Shown: positions 26,052-35,643 of the stretch, one piece after another
Layout of the letters: each line of letters opens with the position of its first letter
Position numbering within the stretch: position 1 is the stretch's first letter
NCBI RefSeq assembly: GCF_007859765.1
Contig: NZ_SIHJ01000005.1
Coordinates: 1-64,000 of the forward strand
Length of the DNA stretch: 64,000 nucleotides
Direction of reading: 5' to 3'
Source of the DNA: Posidoniimonas corsicana
Lineage (GTDB): Bacteria; Planctomycetota; Planctomycetia; Pirellulales; Lacipirellulaceae
Program-made: the position numbers and the translations under genes
The notes under the pieces: model-generated
Told to the model about the DNA's origin: nothing
Seen by the model: the letters and a program-made list of their open reading frames with translations, nothing else
The model's database searches: none

Positions 26052-26873
26052 CTAGCCGATCCGCCGACGACGGCGCAGCGACGCCAACAGGCCGACCGCC
26101 AGCAGGCCGGCCGCGGCCGGTTCTGGCGCCGACGAAGCAGCGGCGGCGGACGGAACCTGGCCGCCGTAGTTGGACCGCCAGTCGTCGTAGCTGGTGAGTC
26201 GGTCCTTGAGCGGGCCGTCGGCGTCGCGCCACACGGTGTAGTCGGCGGAGTCGACCTGGCCATCGGAGTTCATGTCGCCGCTGAGCGTCTGAGTCAGCAG
26301 GAAGTAGGGCGATGAGATGTCGATGGCCAGGCTGTAGCCGCCCACCGGATCGCCGAGCGGCTGCGCGAGCGGCGGAGCAAACCCCTCCAGCGAGAGGCCC
26401 TCGGCGGGGCCCGAGTTGTCGAAGATCAGGTTGGTGAACGAGCCGGTCTCCTGCGTGACGGCGCCGGCCGCGGCTTGGCTGACGAGCGCGCCGTCGGCCG
26501 CGTCGGTGCGGACCTCCCAGCCGCCGGCGTAGAGCACGTCCGGGCTCTCGAGGTAGATCCAGATCGCGTTGTCGTCCAGCACCCCCAGGTCCGCGACCGG
26601 GGTGATCTCGCCCGCCGACGAGACGTATAGCGGCGCCGCGGCGCCGTCGGGCGTGAACCGCACGTCCTCTAAGTCCCAGCTCACACGGTACGAAACCGTC
26701 TGCAGGTCGGTGACCACTTCGATGCCGACCGGCACGGTCTGGGCGTACGTCGGCTGAGCGGCGCCGGGCGCGTGGTCTTGCAGGACGAACTGCGCGTCGA
26801 ACTCGGCGGTGAAGGTCAACGCGGCGGCGCTCTGGGTCAGCAGGAGCACCGCCATCAATGAGCGGAGGGGCAT
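26052..26873 (-). CDS. PEP-CTERM protein with a dockerin-like calcium loop
   Basis: The 273-residue product has a signal peptide (PLRSLMAVLLLTQSAAA), a beta-rich body and a C-terminal GDMNSDGQVDSADYTVWRDA motif (about residues 200-219), which is a dockerin-type calcium-binding loop in the planctomycete DYTVWRD style. A PEP-CTERM tail ends it: APEPAAAGLLAVGLLA and RRRRRIG. The ATG at 26871-26873 was chosen because it begins the signal peptide. It converges with the J-domain gene. The protein is exported to the surface, where the loop may bind calcium or a partner. The body has no family that I can name. Confidence 0.8.
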   Translation of the reverse strand: MPLRSLMAVLLLTQSAAALTFTAEFDAQFVLQDHAPGAAQPTYAQTVPVGIEVVTDLQTVSYRVSWDLEDVRFTPDGAAAPLYVSSAGEITPVADLGVLDDNAIWIYLESPDVLYAGGWEVRTDAADGALVSQAAAGAVTQETGSFTNLIFDNSGPAEGLSLEGFAPPLAQPLGDPVGGYSLAIDISSPYFLLTQTLSGDMNSDGQVDSADYTVWRDADGPLKDRLTSYDDWRSNYGGQVPSAAAASSAPEPAAAGLLAVGLLASLRRRRRIG

Positions 26874-27096
26874 CGCGGCGGGGGGGATTAGAGGCGGGAT
26901 CAACAGCAGCCCAATCCAGTCATTATAGTTGCGATAGTCGGACGGCAGAACGAAATGGCAAGATTCGCCGCCGCGTCCCGAATCTGCGGGCAATACGGCT
27001 TTCCCCTCTACGCGAACGGCCTGGTAGGGTAGGCTTCTGCAGCGTTTGCCGGTTGCCCGCATGCAGCCCACTCATCCACGGCCCGACCCCACCGCC

Positions 27097-28947
27097 ATGG
27101 CGAGCAAGAAGCCCAACCAGAACGAAGGCGGACTTCAGCTCGGAGCGGGCTGCCTGGCGTTGTTCGCGCTGCCGTTCGCCGGCTTTGGGCTGATGGTGGC
27201 GTGGTGGTACGTGTCGGCGATCAGCACGTGGCTCGACGCGCAGCAGTGGGACGAGACCACCGCCGTGATCGAGTCGGTTGACCTCAAGGTGAAACGCGAC
27301 AGCGACAGCACGTCGTACCGCGTCGTGGCCAGCTACGAATACACCTACAAGGGCCGCCGCCTGCACGGCGACCGGGTCGGCGTGTTCACCGGATCGGACA
27401 ACATCGGCCGCTACCACCACCGGATGCACAGCCGGCTCCAGGAAGCGATGCGTCGGGAACGACCGACGCCGTGCTACGTCGACCCGGACAACCCCGAGCG
27501 CGCGCTGCTCGACCGTTCGATGCGGCTCGGCATGCTAGCGATGTACACACCCTTCGCCACGCTGTTCACCGGCGTGGGGGTGGGCCTGCTGGCGTACGGG
27601 CTGCCGATGGCGGGCCGCGAGCGGGCGGCGCTGCGGCTGGCCAAGCTCCACCCGGACGAGCCGTGGCGGCAGCGCCCGGCCTGGCAGGGCGAGTCGATCG
27701 CCCACAACAACGCCGCCAAGGCGTGGGGGCTGACGGCGGCCGCCGCCTGGGCGCTGGCGTTCACGCTGCCGTCCGCCTGGATCGCGTGGCAGGTCGACGA
27801 CGGCGGCACGGCGCCAAGGATCGTCATCGCCGCGATGACCGCCATCGCGCTGGCTGTGGCCGGCGTGGCGGCGTTCGAGCAGTGGCGGACGCTCCGCTAC
27901 GGGACCTCCCGCCTACGGCTGGCGACCATGCCTGGCGTGATCGGCGGGAAGCTGACCGGCGTCGCGGTGATCCCCACCCAGGTGAAGCCGGCCGAGGGGT
28001 TCCGCGTGCGGCTGCTGTGCCAAGAGAAACGCAACGTGAAGCGGAGTGGCAAGTCGCAGACCAAGACCATCACACTCTGGCAGGACGAACGGCTGGTGCT
28101 CCACACGCTCGACACGGGCGAGCCCCGCAGCACCGCCGTGCCGGTCGACTTCACGATCCCGTCCGACGCGCACGCTACCGAGCTAACCGGTCGGACCAAG
28201 CTGACGTGGAGGCTCCTGATCTCCGCCAAAGCGGCCGGCCCGGACTACCGAGCCGAATGGGAAACGCCCGTCTTCCTCACCGAAGACTCGCGGGACGGCG
28301 TCATCGCTGAGCTTCCAACGGCACACGCACCGGACACCCCGCAGCCAGAGGTCCCGCTGGCGAAGCTCGCCCGGCACGACGGCATCCGCGTGCAGGAGTC
28401 GGTCGGCAGGCTGGAGGTCGGCGTTCCCCCCTTGCGCGGCGGCAAGCTGGCGCTGCCGCTGATGGTGTTCGGGCTGATCACGGCCGGCTCGGCCTACTGG
28501 CTGTACACCGAGGCGCAGTGGATCTTTGTCGTGGTGTTCTCCCCGATCGCGGCCATCTGCATCCTGAGCGCGGTCGGCGTGCTGCTCGGCTCCAGCCGGT
28601 TGACCATCAGCGGCGACGATTGGACCGCCCGCTCCGGCTGGTACGGGCTGCGCCGCGCGCGGCGGATGCGGGTCGGCGACATCAAGGCGATCCGGCTGCG
28701 GACATCGTTCCGGGCGAGCTCTGACAACGGCGAGACCTACCACACGCAGCACGTGCTGGCCGACCTGCGGTCGGGCGGCAAGGCGACGCTTGTCACCGGC
28801 GTCCGCAACCCGCGGCTGGCCGACCTGCTGCGGGCGGAGCTGACCCGCCGCGCCGGGCTGGAGCAACCCGTACGCGACCAGCGGCCGCTCGACTCGTCCG
28901 GCTGGACGGACGCGCTCGACCTGCCGGCGGACGACCATGCGTCGTAG
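27097..28947 (+). CDS. DUF3592-containing multi-pass membrane protein
   Basis: This 616-residue protein has about six membrane segments, in pairs near residues 15-38, 150-172, 215-260 and 458-505. After the first helix it carries a DUF3592-like section: TTAVIESVDLKVKRDSDSTS, YRVVASYEYTYKGRRLHGDR and PCYVDPDNPERALLD (about 50-145). This family is thought to be a small extracytoplasmic beta domain of unknown role. Between the later helices lies a large soluble region of about 190 residues. The start could be the ATG at 27061, 27097 or the upstream 27046; I chose 27097 (MASKKPNQ). The function is unknown. It lies on the opposite strand to the preceding PEP-CTERM gene and the following GNAT gene. 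Confidence 0.7.
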   Translation: MASKKPNQNEGGLQLGAGCLALFALPFAGFGLMVAWWYVSAISTWLDAQQWDETTAVIESVDLKVKRDSDSTSYRVVASYEYTYKGRRLHGDRVGVFTGSDNIGRYHHRMHSRLQEAMRRERPTPCYVDPDNPERALLDRSMRLGMLAMYTPFATLFTGVGVGLLAYGLPMAGRERAALRLAKLHPDEPWRQRPAWQGESIAHNNAAKAWGLTAAAAWALAFTLPSAWIAWQVDDGGTAPRIVIAAMTAIALAVAGVAAFEQWRTLRYGTSRLRLATMPGVIGGKLTGVAVIPTQVKPAEGFRVRLLCQEKRNVKRSGKSQTKTITLWQDERLVLHTLDTGEPRSTAVPVDFTIPSDAHATELTGRTKLTWRLLISAKAAGPDYRAEWETPVFLTEDSRDGVIAELPTAHAPDTPQPEVPLAKLARHDGIRVQESVGRLEVGVPPLRGGKLALPLMVFGLITAGSAYWLYTEAQWIFVVVFSPIAAICILSAVGVLLGSSRLTISGDDWTARSGWYGLRRARRMRVGDIKAIRLRTSFRASSDNGETYHTQHVLADLRSGGKATLVTGVRNPRLADLLRAELTRRAGLEQPVRDQRPLDSSGWTDALDLPADDHAS

Positions 28948-28956
28948 CGCAGTGGG

Positions 28957-29412
28957 TCACAGGTCGAGCGTCATGATAACGTTGACCCGCCGGTAGTCCG
29001 GGTGCGGGCCCTCCCGCGACACCCGGAAGCCGACCGAATCGTACAACGCCCTGGCGGTGGTGAGCTTGGTGTTGCTGTACAGCTCGAGTTGCCGGGCCCC
29101 GTTCGAGCGGGCGTAGGCGATGGCTGCTTCGATCAGCCGGCGGCCGATCCCCAAACCCCGGTACGCGGGGTCCACGGCGAACCGGATGAACTCCTGCACC
29201 TCGTCGTCTTTGGCGACCACCGCACACACGCCCGCGACCGCCCCATCAACGGTCGCCGAGAACACCACGCCGCCGGCAGCCGCGATGGCGCCCGGGTTGG
29301 CGGCCAGCCGGCGGTCGGCTTCCTCGATCTCGAAGTGCTCGGAGATCCAGGCCTCGTTGAGCGCGACAAACGCGGCCAGGTGAGCGGGGTTGTTGGTGTG
29401 AAGCGTCGTCAT
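28957..29412 (-). CDS. GNAT-family N-acetyltransferase
   Basis: The 151-residue cytosolic enzyme has the GNAT acetyltransferase fold. The acetyl-CoA binding motif A is FAVDPAYRGLGIGRRLIEAA at about residues 81-100 (the R/Q-x-x-G-x-G/A pattern is RGLGIG), and motif B follows with LELYSNTKLTTARALYDSVGF. The N-terminal WISEHFEIEEADRRL segment is the substrate-side helix. The family usually acetylates small amines or protein N-termini; the substrate is not readable. An ATG at 29410-29412 with AGGG six bases upstream is used; a GTG at 29448 would add 12 residues. It converges on the DUF3592 gene. Confidence 0.85.
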   Translation of the reverse strand: MTTLHTNNPAHLAAFVALNEAWISEHFEIEEADRRLAANPGAIAAAGGVVFSATVDGAVAGVCAVVAKDDEVQEFIRFAVDPAYRGLGIGRRLIEAAIAYARSNGARQLELYSNTKLTTARALYDSVGFRVSREGPHPDYRRVNVIMTLDL

Positions 29413-29578
29413 GATATGCCCTGCGGGGTGGATTCTCTCGTAGGTCACCTCTGCTGCGTGGCGGGTTCGGGACTTAGGCGGCGGCCAGCCTGCTGCGGAC
29501 GGTCGCAGACTTGACCCGGCCGCCCGAGCGGGCGAACGTTACAATAGCCGAGTCTCCTTCTACCGTCAGGCAGGCGCT

Positions 29579-30790
29579 GTGCAGACCGCGATCCAATTCT
29601 TTATCGAGTGCTGGAGCATCACGCTGGAGCTCGCGCCGTGGCTGCTGCTCGGCGCTCTGGCGGGCGGGCTGCTGCACGTCGGCCTACCCGCCGGCTGGCT
29701 CAACCGGCAGCTGCGGGGGCCCTGGGGCGTGGTGAAGAGTGTCCTCCTGGGCGTGCCGCTGCCGCTCTGCTCGTGCGGGGTGATCCCCGTGGGGCTGAGC
29801 CTGCGCAAGGGGGGCGCCTCGAGCGGGGCGTCGGTCGGGTTCTTGATCAGCACGCCGCAGACCGGCGTCGACTCGGTGCTGGTGAGCGCCAACATGCTGG
29901 GCTGGCCGTTCGCGGTCTTCAAGCTGGCGGCCGCCGCGGTTACCGGCGTGGTGGGGGGCTGGCTGGCCGACGCGGCGGACAACACGCGGTCCGCGCCGGC
30001 GCTGCCGATCGCCCACGACGAGGCCCCGCCCGAGCGGAGCGTCCGCGAGGTGCTGAGCTACGCGTTGATGCTGCTGAAGTCGCTGTGGCGGTGGCTGGTG
30101 TTCGGCGTCGTGGCGTCGGCGTTGATCTCGGTAGCGCTGCCGCAGGACGCGCTGACCGGGCTGTCGGCCTACGGCGGCCTGGGCGCCATGGCGGTGACGC
30201 TGGCGATTTCTGTCCCGCTCTACGTGTGCGCGACCGCGTCGGTGCCGATCGCCGCGTCGCTGGTCGCCGGCGGCCTGCCGACCGGCGCGGCGCTGGTTTT
30301 CCTGATGGCCGGCCCGGCGACCAACATCGCGACGATCGGCGCAGTGCGCAAAGCGCTCGGCGGCCGCGCGTTGGCGGTCTACCTGGGCGTCATCATCGTG
30401 GGGAGCGTCGCCGCGGGGCTGCTGTTCGAGGCGGTCATCTCGGCCGAGACCGTCACCGCGATGCTGCACCACCACTCCCCCACGTGGTGGGCGGTGCTCA
30501 GTGCTGTGGTGCTGCTGGCGCTGATCGGCAGGTTCGCCGCCGAGGAGGCTGCCGCGTGGCTGGGCGGCCGCGCGGCCCACCCGGACGCCGCTGACGCGCA
30601 GGCGGTCGGCGTCGATGGCATGACCTGCGGCGGCTGCGTGCAGAAGCTCGAGTCGACCCTCCGGGCCGACGCCGAGGTGCGGGGCGCCAGCGTCACCCTG
30701 GAGCCCGGCCGCGCCGTCGTCCAGGGTCCGATCGCCCCGCAGCGGCTCCGCGAGCTGATCCGCCAGGCGGGGTTCAGCCCCCGCGCCTAG
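29579..30790 (+). CDS. SO_0444-family permease with a C-terminal HMA metal-binding domain
   Basis: The 403-residue protein has about eight or nine membrane helices and the family landmark PLPLCSCGVIPVGLSLRKGG at about residues 60-79, including a CSC metal site, plus GFLISTPQTGVDSV just after it. This matches the SO_0444 group of copper/zinc efflux permeases. The last 65 residues form a heavy-metal-associated (HMA) domain with GMTCGGCVQKLE near residue 345 (CxxC site). The domain probably delivers or senses the metal on the cytoplasmic side. The GTG at 29579 is used as start. It is divergent from the GNAT gene and converges on the response-regulator gene. Copper or zinc is an inference from the family; neither is shown. 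Confidence 0.85.
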   Translation: MQTAIQFFIECWSITLELAPWLLLGALAGGLLHVGLPAGWLNRQLRGPWGVVKSVLLGVPLPLCSCGVIPVGLSLRKGGASSGASVGFLISTPQTGVDSVLVSANMLGWPFAVFKLAAAAVTGVVGGWLADAADNTRSAPALPIAHDEAPPERSVREVLSYALMLLKSLWRWLVFGVVASALISVALPQDALTGLSAYGGLGAMAVTLAISVPLYVCATASVPIAASLVAGGLPTGAALVFLMAGPATNIATIGAVRKALGGRALAVYLGVIIVGSVAAGLLFEAVISAETVTAMLHHHSPTWWAVLSAVVLLALIGRFAAEEAAAWLGGRAAHPDAADAQAVGVDGMTCGGCVQKLESTLRADAEVRGASVTLEPGRAVVQGPIAPQRLRELIRQAGFSPRA

Positions 30791-30801
30791 TCGCCGCGGG
30801 C

Positions 30802-31182
30802 CTACCCGAGCGACGGCAGGGCCGCCTCGAGGGCTTCTCGGAGCTGGTCCATGTCGACCGGCTTGGAGAGCGCCGAGATCACCGGCTCGCGTTCCAGCAC
30901 CATCTGGTGCAGGTCGGCGTGGCCGGAGATCAGGATGCACGGCTGCCCCAGCTTGGCGATCTCCTCGGCGGCCTCGAGCCCGTCCATCCGCGGCATGTCC
31001 AGGTCGGCCAGCACCACGTCGAACCGCTCCGCGCGGCACCGCTCCAGCAGTTCGGCGCCGTTGGCCACGATGCACGCCACGCGGTAGCCCAGCTTGTCGA
31101 GCAGGCGGACCAGCACGGTCTGCGACGCGGGGTCGTCCTCGGCGACAACGATGCGGACGTGGTGGAAATTCGGCGTGGGCAT
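30802..31182 (-). CDS. Single-domain response regulator (CheY-like receiver)
   Basis: The 126-residue cytosolic protein is a lone receiver domain. The acidic pocket is VVAEDD near residues 12-17, the phospho-acceptor Asp is in VLADLDMPRMDG (about residue 60), the switch Ser/Thr is in CILISGHAD, and the conserved Lys is in SALSKPVD. No output domain is attached, so it would relay phosphate or bind a partner. It follows the hybrid histidine kinase gene by 46 bases on the same strand and is likely co-transcribed with it, which makes it a probable phosphate acceptor of that kinase. It converges with the permease gene, with 11 bases between stops. Confidence 0.85.
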   Translation of the reverse strand: MPTPNFHHVRIVVAEDDPASQTVLVRLLDKLGYRVACIVANGAELLERCRAERFDVVLADLDMPRMDGLEAAEEIAKLGQPCILISGHADLHQMVLEREPVISALSKPVDMDQLREALEAALPSLG

Positions 31183-31228
31183 CTAACGGCGGCTTCCTTG
31201 CTGCGGAATTCGAGTGGGGCGTGAAAGT

Positions 31229-34200
31229 CTAGCGGAGATTGCCGCTGCGTGCAGTGGCCATCAGGCCGTGCAGCGTGTTGATGAGCCGCTCCGGGTCCAC
31301 CGGCTTGGCGATGTGCGACTGGTAGCCCGCCATCATTGCTTGCATCCGGTCTTCCGAACGGGAGAGCGCCGTGAGTGCGACCGCCGGCGTCTGGCCCCCC
31401 TCCGACTCGGGCAGCTCGCGCACGTTCCGCATGAACTGGTAGCCGTCGACGCCCGGCATGCCGATGTCGCTGATGATGACATCCGGGCGCGTGCTGCGGA
31501 GCAGCGACATGCCCTCGTCGGCGGACCCGGCCGCGGCCACCCGCGCGTCGGCCTGCCCGAGGATCCGCTGCAGCAGGGCGCGCGAATCGATCTCGTCCTC
31601 AACGATAAGCACCTTCAGCCCGTCCAAGCCGCTGTGGCCGTTGGCCTGCTTGTCGTCCCGCGACCGCTGGCCCGAGTTCAGCGAGCGTTTCAGGGGCAGG
31701 CGGACGGTGAATGTGGCGCCCTGCCCCTCGCCGCCGCTCGCGGCCTCGATCGATCCGCCGTGCAGCTCGACCAGGTTTTTCACGATCGACAGCCCCAGGC
31801 CGAGCCCGCCGTACGCCCGGGTGGTCGACGAGTCGGCCTGCCGGAACCGGTCGAACATCACCGCCAGGAACTCGGGCTTCACGCCGATGCCGGAGTCGCT
31901 GACCGCGACCTCCACGTGGCCGCCGTCGCGGCGGAGCGACATGGTCACCCGGCCCCCCTCGGGCGTGAACTTGATGGCGTTGGAGAGCAGGTTCCAGAAC
32001 ACCTGCTGCAGCCGCGTGGGGTCGCCGGACACGACCACCGGGTCGGGATCGATCTCCTGCCGCAGCTCCACGCCCTTCATGTCGGCCGAGTGCCGCACCG
32101 ACTCGACCGACTGGCGGAGGACGTCGGCCGGGTTGATCGGCTCGGGCTCCAGCCGCACCTTGCCGGAGATGATGCGGCTCATGTCCAGCAGGTCCTCGAT
32201 GAGCTGGGTCTGCGTCCGCGCGTTGCGCTGGATGATCTCCAGCCCCTCCGCCATCTCGTCCTTGTCCGACGACTCGGGGTCGAGGATCTGGGCCCACCCG
32301 AGGATCGCGTTGAGCGGCGTGCGCAGCTCGTGGGACAGGGTGGCCAGGAACTCGTCTTTCATCACGTTGACGCGTTCGGCCTCGGAGCGGGCGGCGCGCT
32401 CGGCCTCGAGGAGCCGCAGCCGATCGTCGGCGGCCTGCTTGAGGTTGTCGTAGAGCCGTGCGTTCTCGATCGACACCGCCGCCTGCGAAGCGATGCCGGC
32501 GACCACGTGTTCGATCTGCTCGCTGAACCGCCCCGGCTCGGGGTGGCCGAAGAACAACCCGCCGATCACCTCGCCGGAGCGGATCGCCACCGGCACCGCC
32601 AGGTAGCTCTTGACCGGCAGGTGGCCCGTCGGGAGCCCGTTGTGCGGCGAGTTCCTGCCGAACCGCTCGTCCTGGGTGATGTCGTCCGAGCGGATGATCT
32701 CCTCCCCGCGGAACGTGGGGCCGAACAGGTCGGTCGCCCGGGGCATGCCGAGGCTGTCGAACTCCTCCCGGTCGGCGCCGGAGAGCGCGTAGAGCAGCAG
32801 CGCGTCGCCGTGCTCGTCCTTGGTGTTGTAGAAGAACGCGGCGAACTTCGCGCCGCTCAGCCGGCGGCCGATGTCGGTTATGAACTGCAGCAGGTCGTCC
32901 AGCTCGAGCACCGAGCCAACCGCCTTGGCGGTCTCGTTGAGCAGCTCGAGGGTCTCGGTCTGGTCGCGGAGCCGCTGCTCGACGCGTTTCACGCGGTCGA
33001 TGTCGGTGTTGGTGCCGAACCAGCGGACCACGCGTCCGGAGTCGTCGCGGAGGGCCTGCACGCGGGTCAGGAACCAGCGGAAGTTGCCGTCGGCGCCCTT
33101 CAGCGGGAACTCCATCTCGAACGGCGCGCCGGTCGCGAGGCTGTGCTCCCAGCGGGCGAGCACGGTCGGCAGCACGTCCGGGTCGTGCACGTCGCGCCAG
33201 CCCCAGCCGCGCATTTCTTCCAGCGAGCGGCCGGTGTACTCGTTCCACCGCCGGTTGTACCAGAAGATGTCGCCGTCGGGGTGCGCCATCCAGGCCAGCT
33301 CCGGCATCGTGTCCGCCAGGGTGCGTAGGTCGGACTCGCTGCGGCGGATCATCTCGTCGGCCCGCTTGCGCTGGGTGATGTCCCGCGCGATGTTCGACGC
33401 GCCGACGATGGCGCCGGACTCGTCCCGCACCGGCGAGACCGACATCGACACCTGCACGAGCGACCCGTCCTTGTGGAGCCGCTCGGTCTCGAGGTCCTGG
33501 ATCCGCTCGCCCCGACTCAGCCGGGCGAGGATCTGGTCTTCCTCTTCCCGCCGCTCCTCGGGCGTGATCAGCATGACCGTCTTGCCGACGATCTCCGCCT
33601 CGGTGTAGCCGTACAGCTGCTCGGCGCCGGCGTTCCAGCTCACAATCGTGCCGTCGAGCGACTTGCTGATGATCGAGTCGTGTGAGGTCTCGACGATGGT
33701 CGCCAGGTGGTTGTGCGCGCGCTGCGCCTCGATCGCGTAGTTGCCAAGGTTCTTGGCGGTCCACCACAGCAGCGCCACGAACACCGCGACGCCGATCAGC
33801 ACCAGCATCGCGGCGTTGAACTGCGCGTCGTAGTAGCCCGCGTCGGCGCCCCGCACCAGCACCCAGCCCAGAATCGGCGGGACGATCAGCACCGGCGCCA
33901 GCATGCGTCGGAACAGCCGCCCGCCGATGTCGTCGCGGCTCAGCACCGACGACACGCCGCGGTCGGGGAACGCCGCGATCGCGCCCACCGACAGCACCGC
34001 CAGGATGGTGCTGCTCTGCAGCGCGATCCCGGTCACCTTGGCGATGCCGAAGAGCTGGTCGGCGTTGAACAGGTACCCGGTCAGCGACAGCGAGGAGATC
34101 AGCAGCGGCGCGACCGCCAGGATGCTGCCGATCCGCCGGGCGCGGCGGCCGCGGATCATCAGCAGAAGGGTCACGCCGAAGATGGTGAACGAGATGCACG

Positions 34201-34642
34201 CCGGCGGCCCCATCCGCATCTTCGACGTGGTGGCGTCCTGCCCCCAGTCGCGGTTGGCCAGCAGCGTGTCGATGCCGAGGTTGGCGCCGGTCACGTGCTC
34301 CAGCAGCGTCAGGCCGCCGATCAGGATCGACAGCCACGCGGCCCCCTGCCCGATGATGCGGGCCCAACGCTGGCGGTACTGCGTGAGGAGGATCAGGGCC
34401 AACCCGCAGGCCATCGACGCGACCGCCGTGTTCATCAGCATCGAGATGCCGTCGTTCACGCCGTCGCCGTTGCCGTCGCCCCACCAGTTGGTGAGCTTGG
34501 GGACGTCGAACACCCAGCCGACGACCGTCACGGCGCCGCCGGCCAGCGCGTACCCACCGGCCGCGCACACCACCGCCTGAGACACCGCTTTGGGCGACAG
34601 GTTCCAGGTGCGGACCGGGGGAGAAGAGTCTGACTGCGGCAT
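31229..34642 (-). CDS. Hybrid sensor histidine kinase (membrane sensor, two PAS, GAF, kinase, receiver)
   Basis: The 1137-residue protein has an N-terminal membrane sensor with about eight helices (residues 20-310). Two PAS domains follow: LATIVETSHDSIISKSLDGT to about 455, and TMPELAWMAHPDGDIFWYN to about 585. A GAF domain runs from about 600 to 750. The HisKA helix is KDEFLATLSHELRTPLNAIL with the phospho-His near 770, and the HATPase has NLLSNAIKFTPEGG and DSGIGV/GGLGLGLSIVK. A C-terminal receiver domain shows ISDIGMPGVDG with Asp near 1057. The first periplasmic loop contains GDGNGDGVNDG at about 52-62, a calcium-loop-like sequence. The ATG at 34640-34642 (MPQSDSSPP) was chosen before the first helix. 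The lone receiver gene downstream is a likely partner. Confidence 0.9.
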   Translation of the reverse strand: MPQSDSSPPVRTWNLSPKAVSQAVVCAAGGYALAGGAVTVVGWVFDVPKLTNWWGDGNGDGVNDGISMLMNTAVASMACGLALILLTQYRQRWARIIGQGAAWLSILIGGLTLLEHVTGANLGIDTLLANRDWGQDATTSKMRMGPPACISFTIFGVTLLLMIRGRRARRIGSILAVAPLLISSLSLTGYLFNADQLFGIAKVTGIALQSSTILAVLSVGAIAAFPDRGVSSVLSRDDIGGRLFRRMLAPVLIVPPILGWVLVRGADAGYYDAQFNAAMLVLIGVAVFVALLWWTAKNLGNYAIEAQRAHNHLATIVETSHDSIISKSLDGTIVSWNAGAEQLYGYTEAEIVGKTVMLITPEERREEEDQILARLSRGERIQDLETERLHKDGSLVQVSMSVSPVRDESGAIVGASNIARDITQRKRADEMIRRSESDLRTLADTMPELAWMAHPDGDIFWYNRRWNEYTGRSLEEMRGWGWRDVHDPDVLPTVLARWEHSLATGAPFEMEFPLKGADGNFRWFLTRVQALRDDSGRVVRWFGTNTDIDRVKRVEQRLRDQTETLELLNETAKAVGSVLELDDLLQFITDIGRRLSGAKFAAFFYNTKDEHGDALLLYALSGADREEFDSLGMPRATDLFGPTFRGEEIIRSDDITQDERFGRNSPHNGLPTGHLPVKSYLAVPVAIRSGEVIGGLFFGHPEPGRFSEQIEHVVAGIASQAAVSIENARLYDNLKQAADDRLRLLEAERAARSEAERVNVMKDEFLATLSHELRTPLNAILGWAQILDPESSDKDEMAEGLEIIQRNARTQTQLIEDLLDMSRIISGKVRLEPEPINPADVLRQSVESVRHSADMKGVELRQEIDPDPVVVSGDPTRLQQVFWNLLSNAIKFTPEGGRVTMSLRRDGGHVEVAVSDSGIGVKPEFLAVMFDRFRQADSSTTRAYGGLGLGLSIVKNLVELHGGSIEAASGGEGQGATFTVRLPLKRSLNSGQRSRDDKQANGHSGLDGLKVLIVEDEIDSRALLQRILGQADARVAAAGSADEGMSLLRSTRPDVIISDIGMPGVDGYQFMRNVRELPESEGGQTPAVALTALSRSEDRMQAMMAGYQSHIAKPVDPERLINTLHGLMATARSGNLR

Positions 34643-34827
34643 AGAAGATCGGGTCGCAAGCGCGCAACGGGAGTACGCCCCGGGAACCCCGGGAGCGGAC
34701 ACACGTGCAGACCGCGTGCCGGTGGGAGAGCGTTTACCCGATCGCTAGGGGCCGCCTGCGTTGCAAGCAGAAGCCTGGCAAGGCGGTTTCCCCGCCCGGC
34801 CTAGCCTAGCTGGCGGCCGCCACCTCC

Positions 34828-35643
34828 TCAAGAAGCCCGCCGGCGCCGTCCCGCCTGGTCCGCCAACGACCAGACTGCCACACTCAGCGCCAGGGTGATT
34901 GCTAGCGGCTCAGGGATGCTGGGCGTCTGGTTCACGCCGATCACCACCCGGTATGAGCCGTCGTTGTCGTCGTACGCGCCCGGCGGACCGTTAAAACCGA
35001 AGCCATCGGGGATCCCCAGGAACAGCCGAGTCGCCCCGGTCGGGGCGGTGAACTCCTGGAACACGCCGCCGCTGGTGACGCCGTCGCCGATAAAGAACAC
35101 CTGGCCGATCTCGGGGCTGAGCGACAGGAAGTCCTGCCCCAGGCCGCCCGGGCTAAAGTCGAGCGCCGAGGGCGGGCCGCTGACGGGGATGGCGTCGTCG
35201 AGGAACACGCCGGTCAGCGGGCCCTGCGGACCAGCGTACCCGCTGAGGCCGCCCAACGCCGTGAGATTGCTGCCGGCCGCGGTGTTGCCACTCGGACCAA
35301 AGTAGGGCGGGCCGAACCCGTTGAAGAAGTTGATGCCGCCGATGGTCGGGTCGAGCACGCGGACGACGTCGCCCGCCACGACGCTGATCACCGACGGGAA
35401 GGACTCCTTGGCTTCCTCTGGGGTGGGACCGCCGTGGCGCACCAGGTAGTCGCCCGGACCGGTCCACGGCGCGGAGGGGTCGGGGACAGTCAGGTCGGTG
35501 CGCCCCGCGAGGTAGATGGCGTCGGCCCCCTCAACGGTAACCACGAAATTAGCGGCGCGTCCTTCGCCGCCGACAACGCCCCACAGCAGGGCGACAGCAA
35601 TCGCCCCGGCATGGCGCCCGATCCGCCAATCAATCGGTTTCAT
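34828..35643 (-). CDS. PEP-CTERM secreted protein, unknown function
   Basis: The 271-residue product has a signal peptide (RIGRHAGAIAVALLWGVVGG), a body of about 220 residues that looks beta-rich with many Gly/Pro/Phe motifs (GGINFFNGFGPPYFGPSGN, FSPGGLGQDFLSLSPEIG), and a tail SIPEPLAITLALSVAVWSLA followed by RRRRAS. The tail fits PEP-CTERM although the basic end is preceded by DQAG. The ATG at 35641-35643 was chosen because it begins the signal peptide. No catalytic motif is visible. It stands alone between the histidine kinase and a non-coding strip. Confidence 0.75.
   Translation of the reverse strand: MKPIDWRIGRHAGAIAVALLWGVVGGEGRAANFVVTVEGADAIYLAGRTDLTVPDPSAPWTGPGDYLVRHGGPTPEEAKESFPSVISVVAGDVVRVLDPTIGGINFFNGFGPPYFGPSGNTAAGSNLTALGGLSGYAGPQGPLTGVFLDDAIPVSGPPSALDFSPGGLGQDFLSLSPEIGQVFFIGDGVTSGGVFQEFTAPTGATRLFLGIPDGFGFNGPPGAYDDNDGSYRVVIGVNQTPSIPEPLAITLALSVAVWSLADQAGRRRRAS

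Noticed and set aside
30999-34702. Long frames opposite and out of phase with the histidine kinase gene
   Set aside because: They are compositional shadows; the kinase frame carries all PAS, GAF, HisKA, HATPase and receiver motifs.
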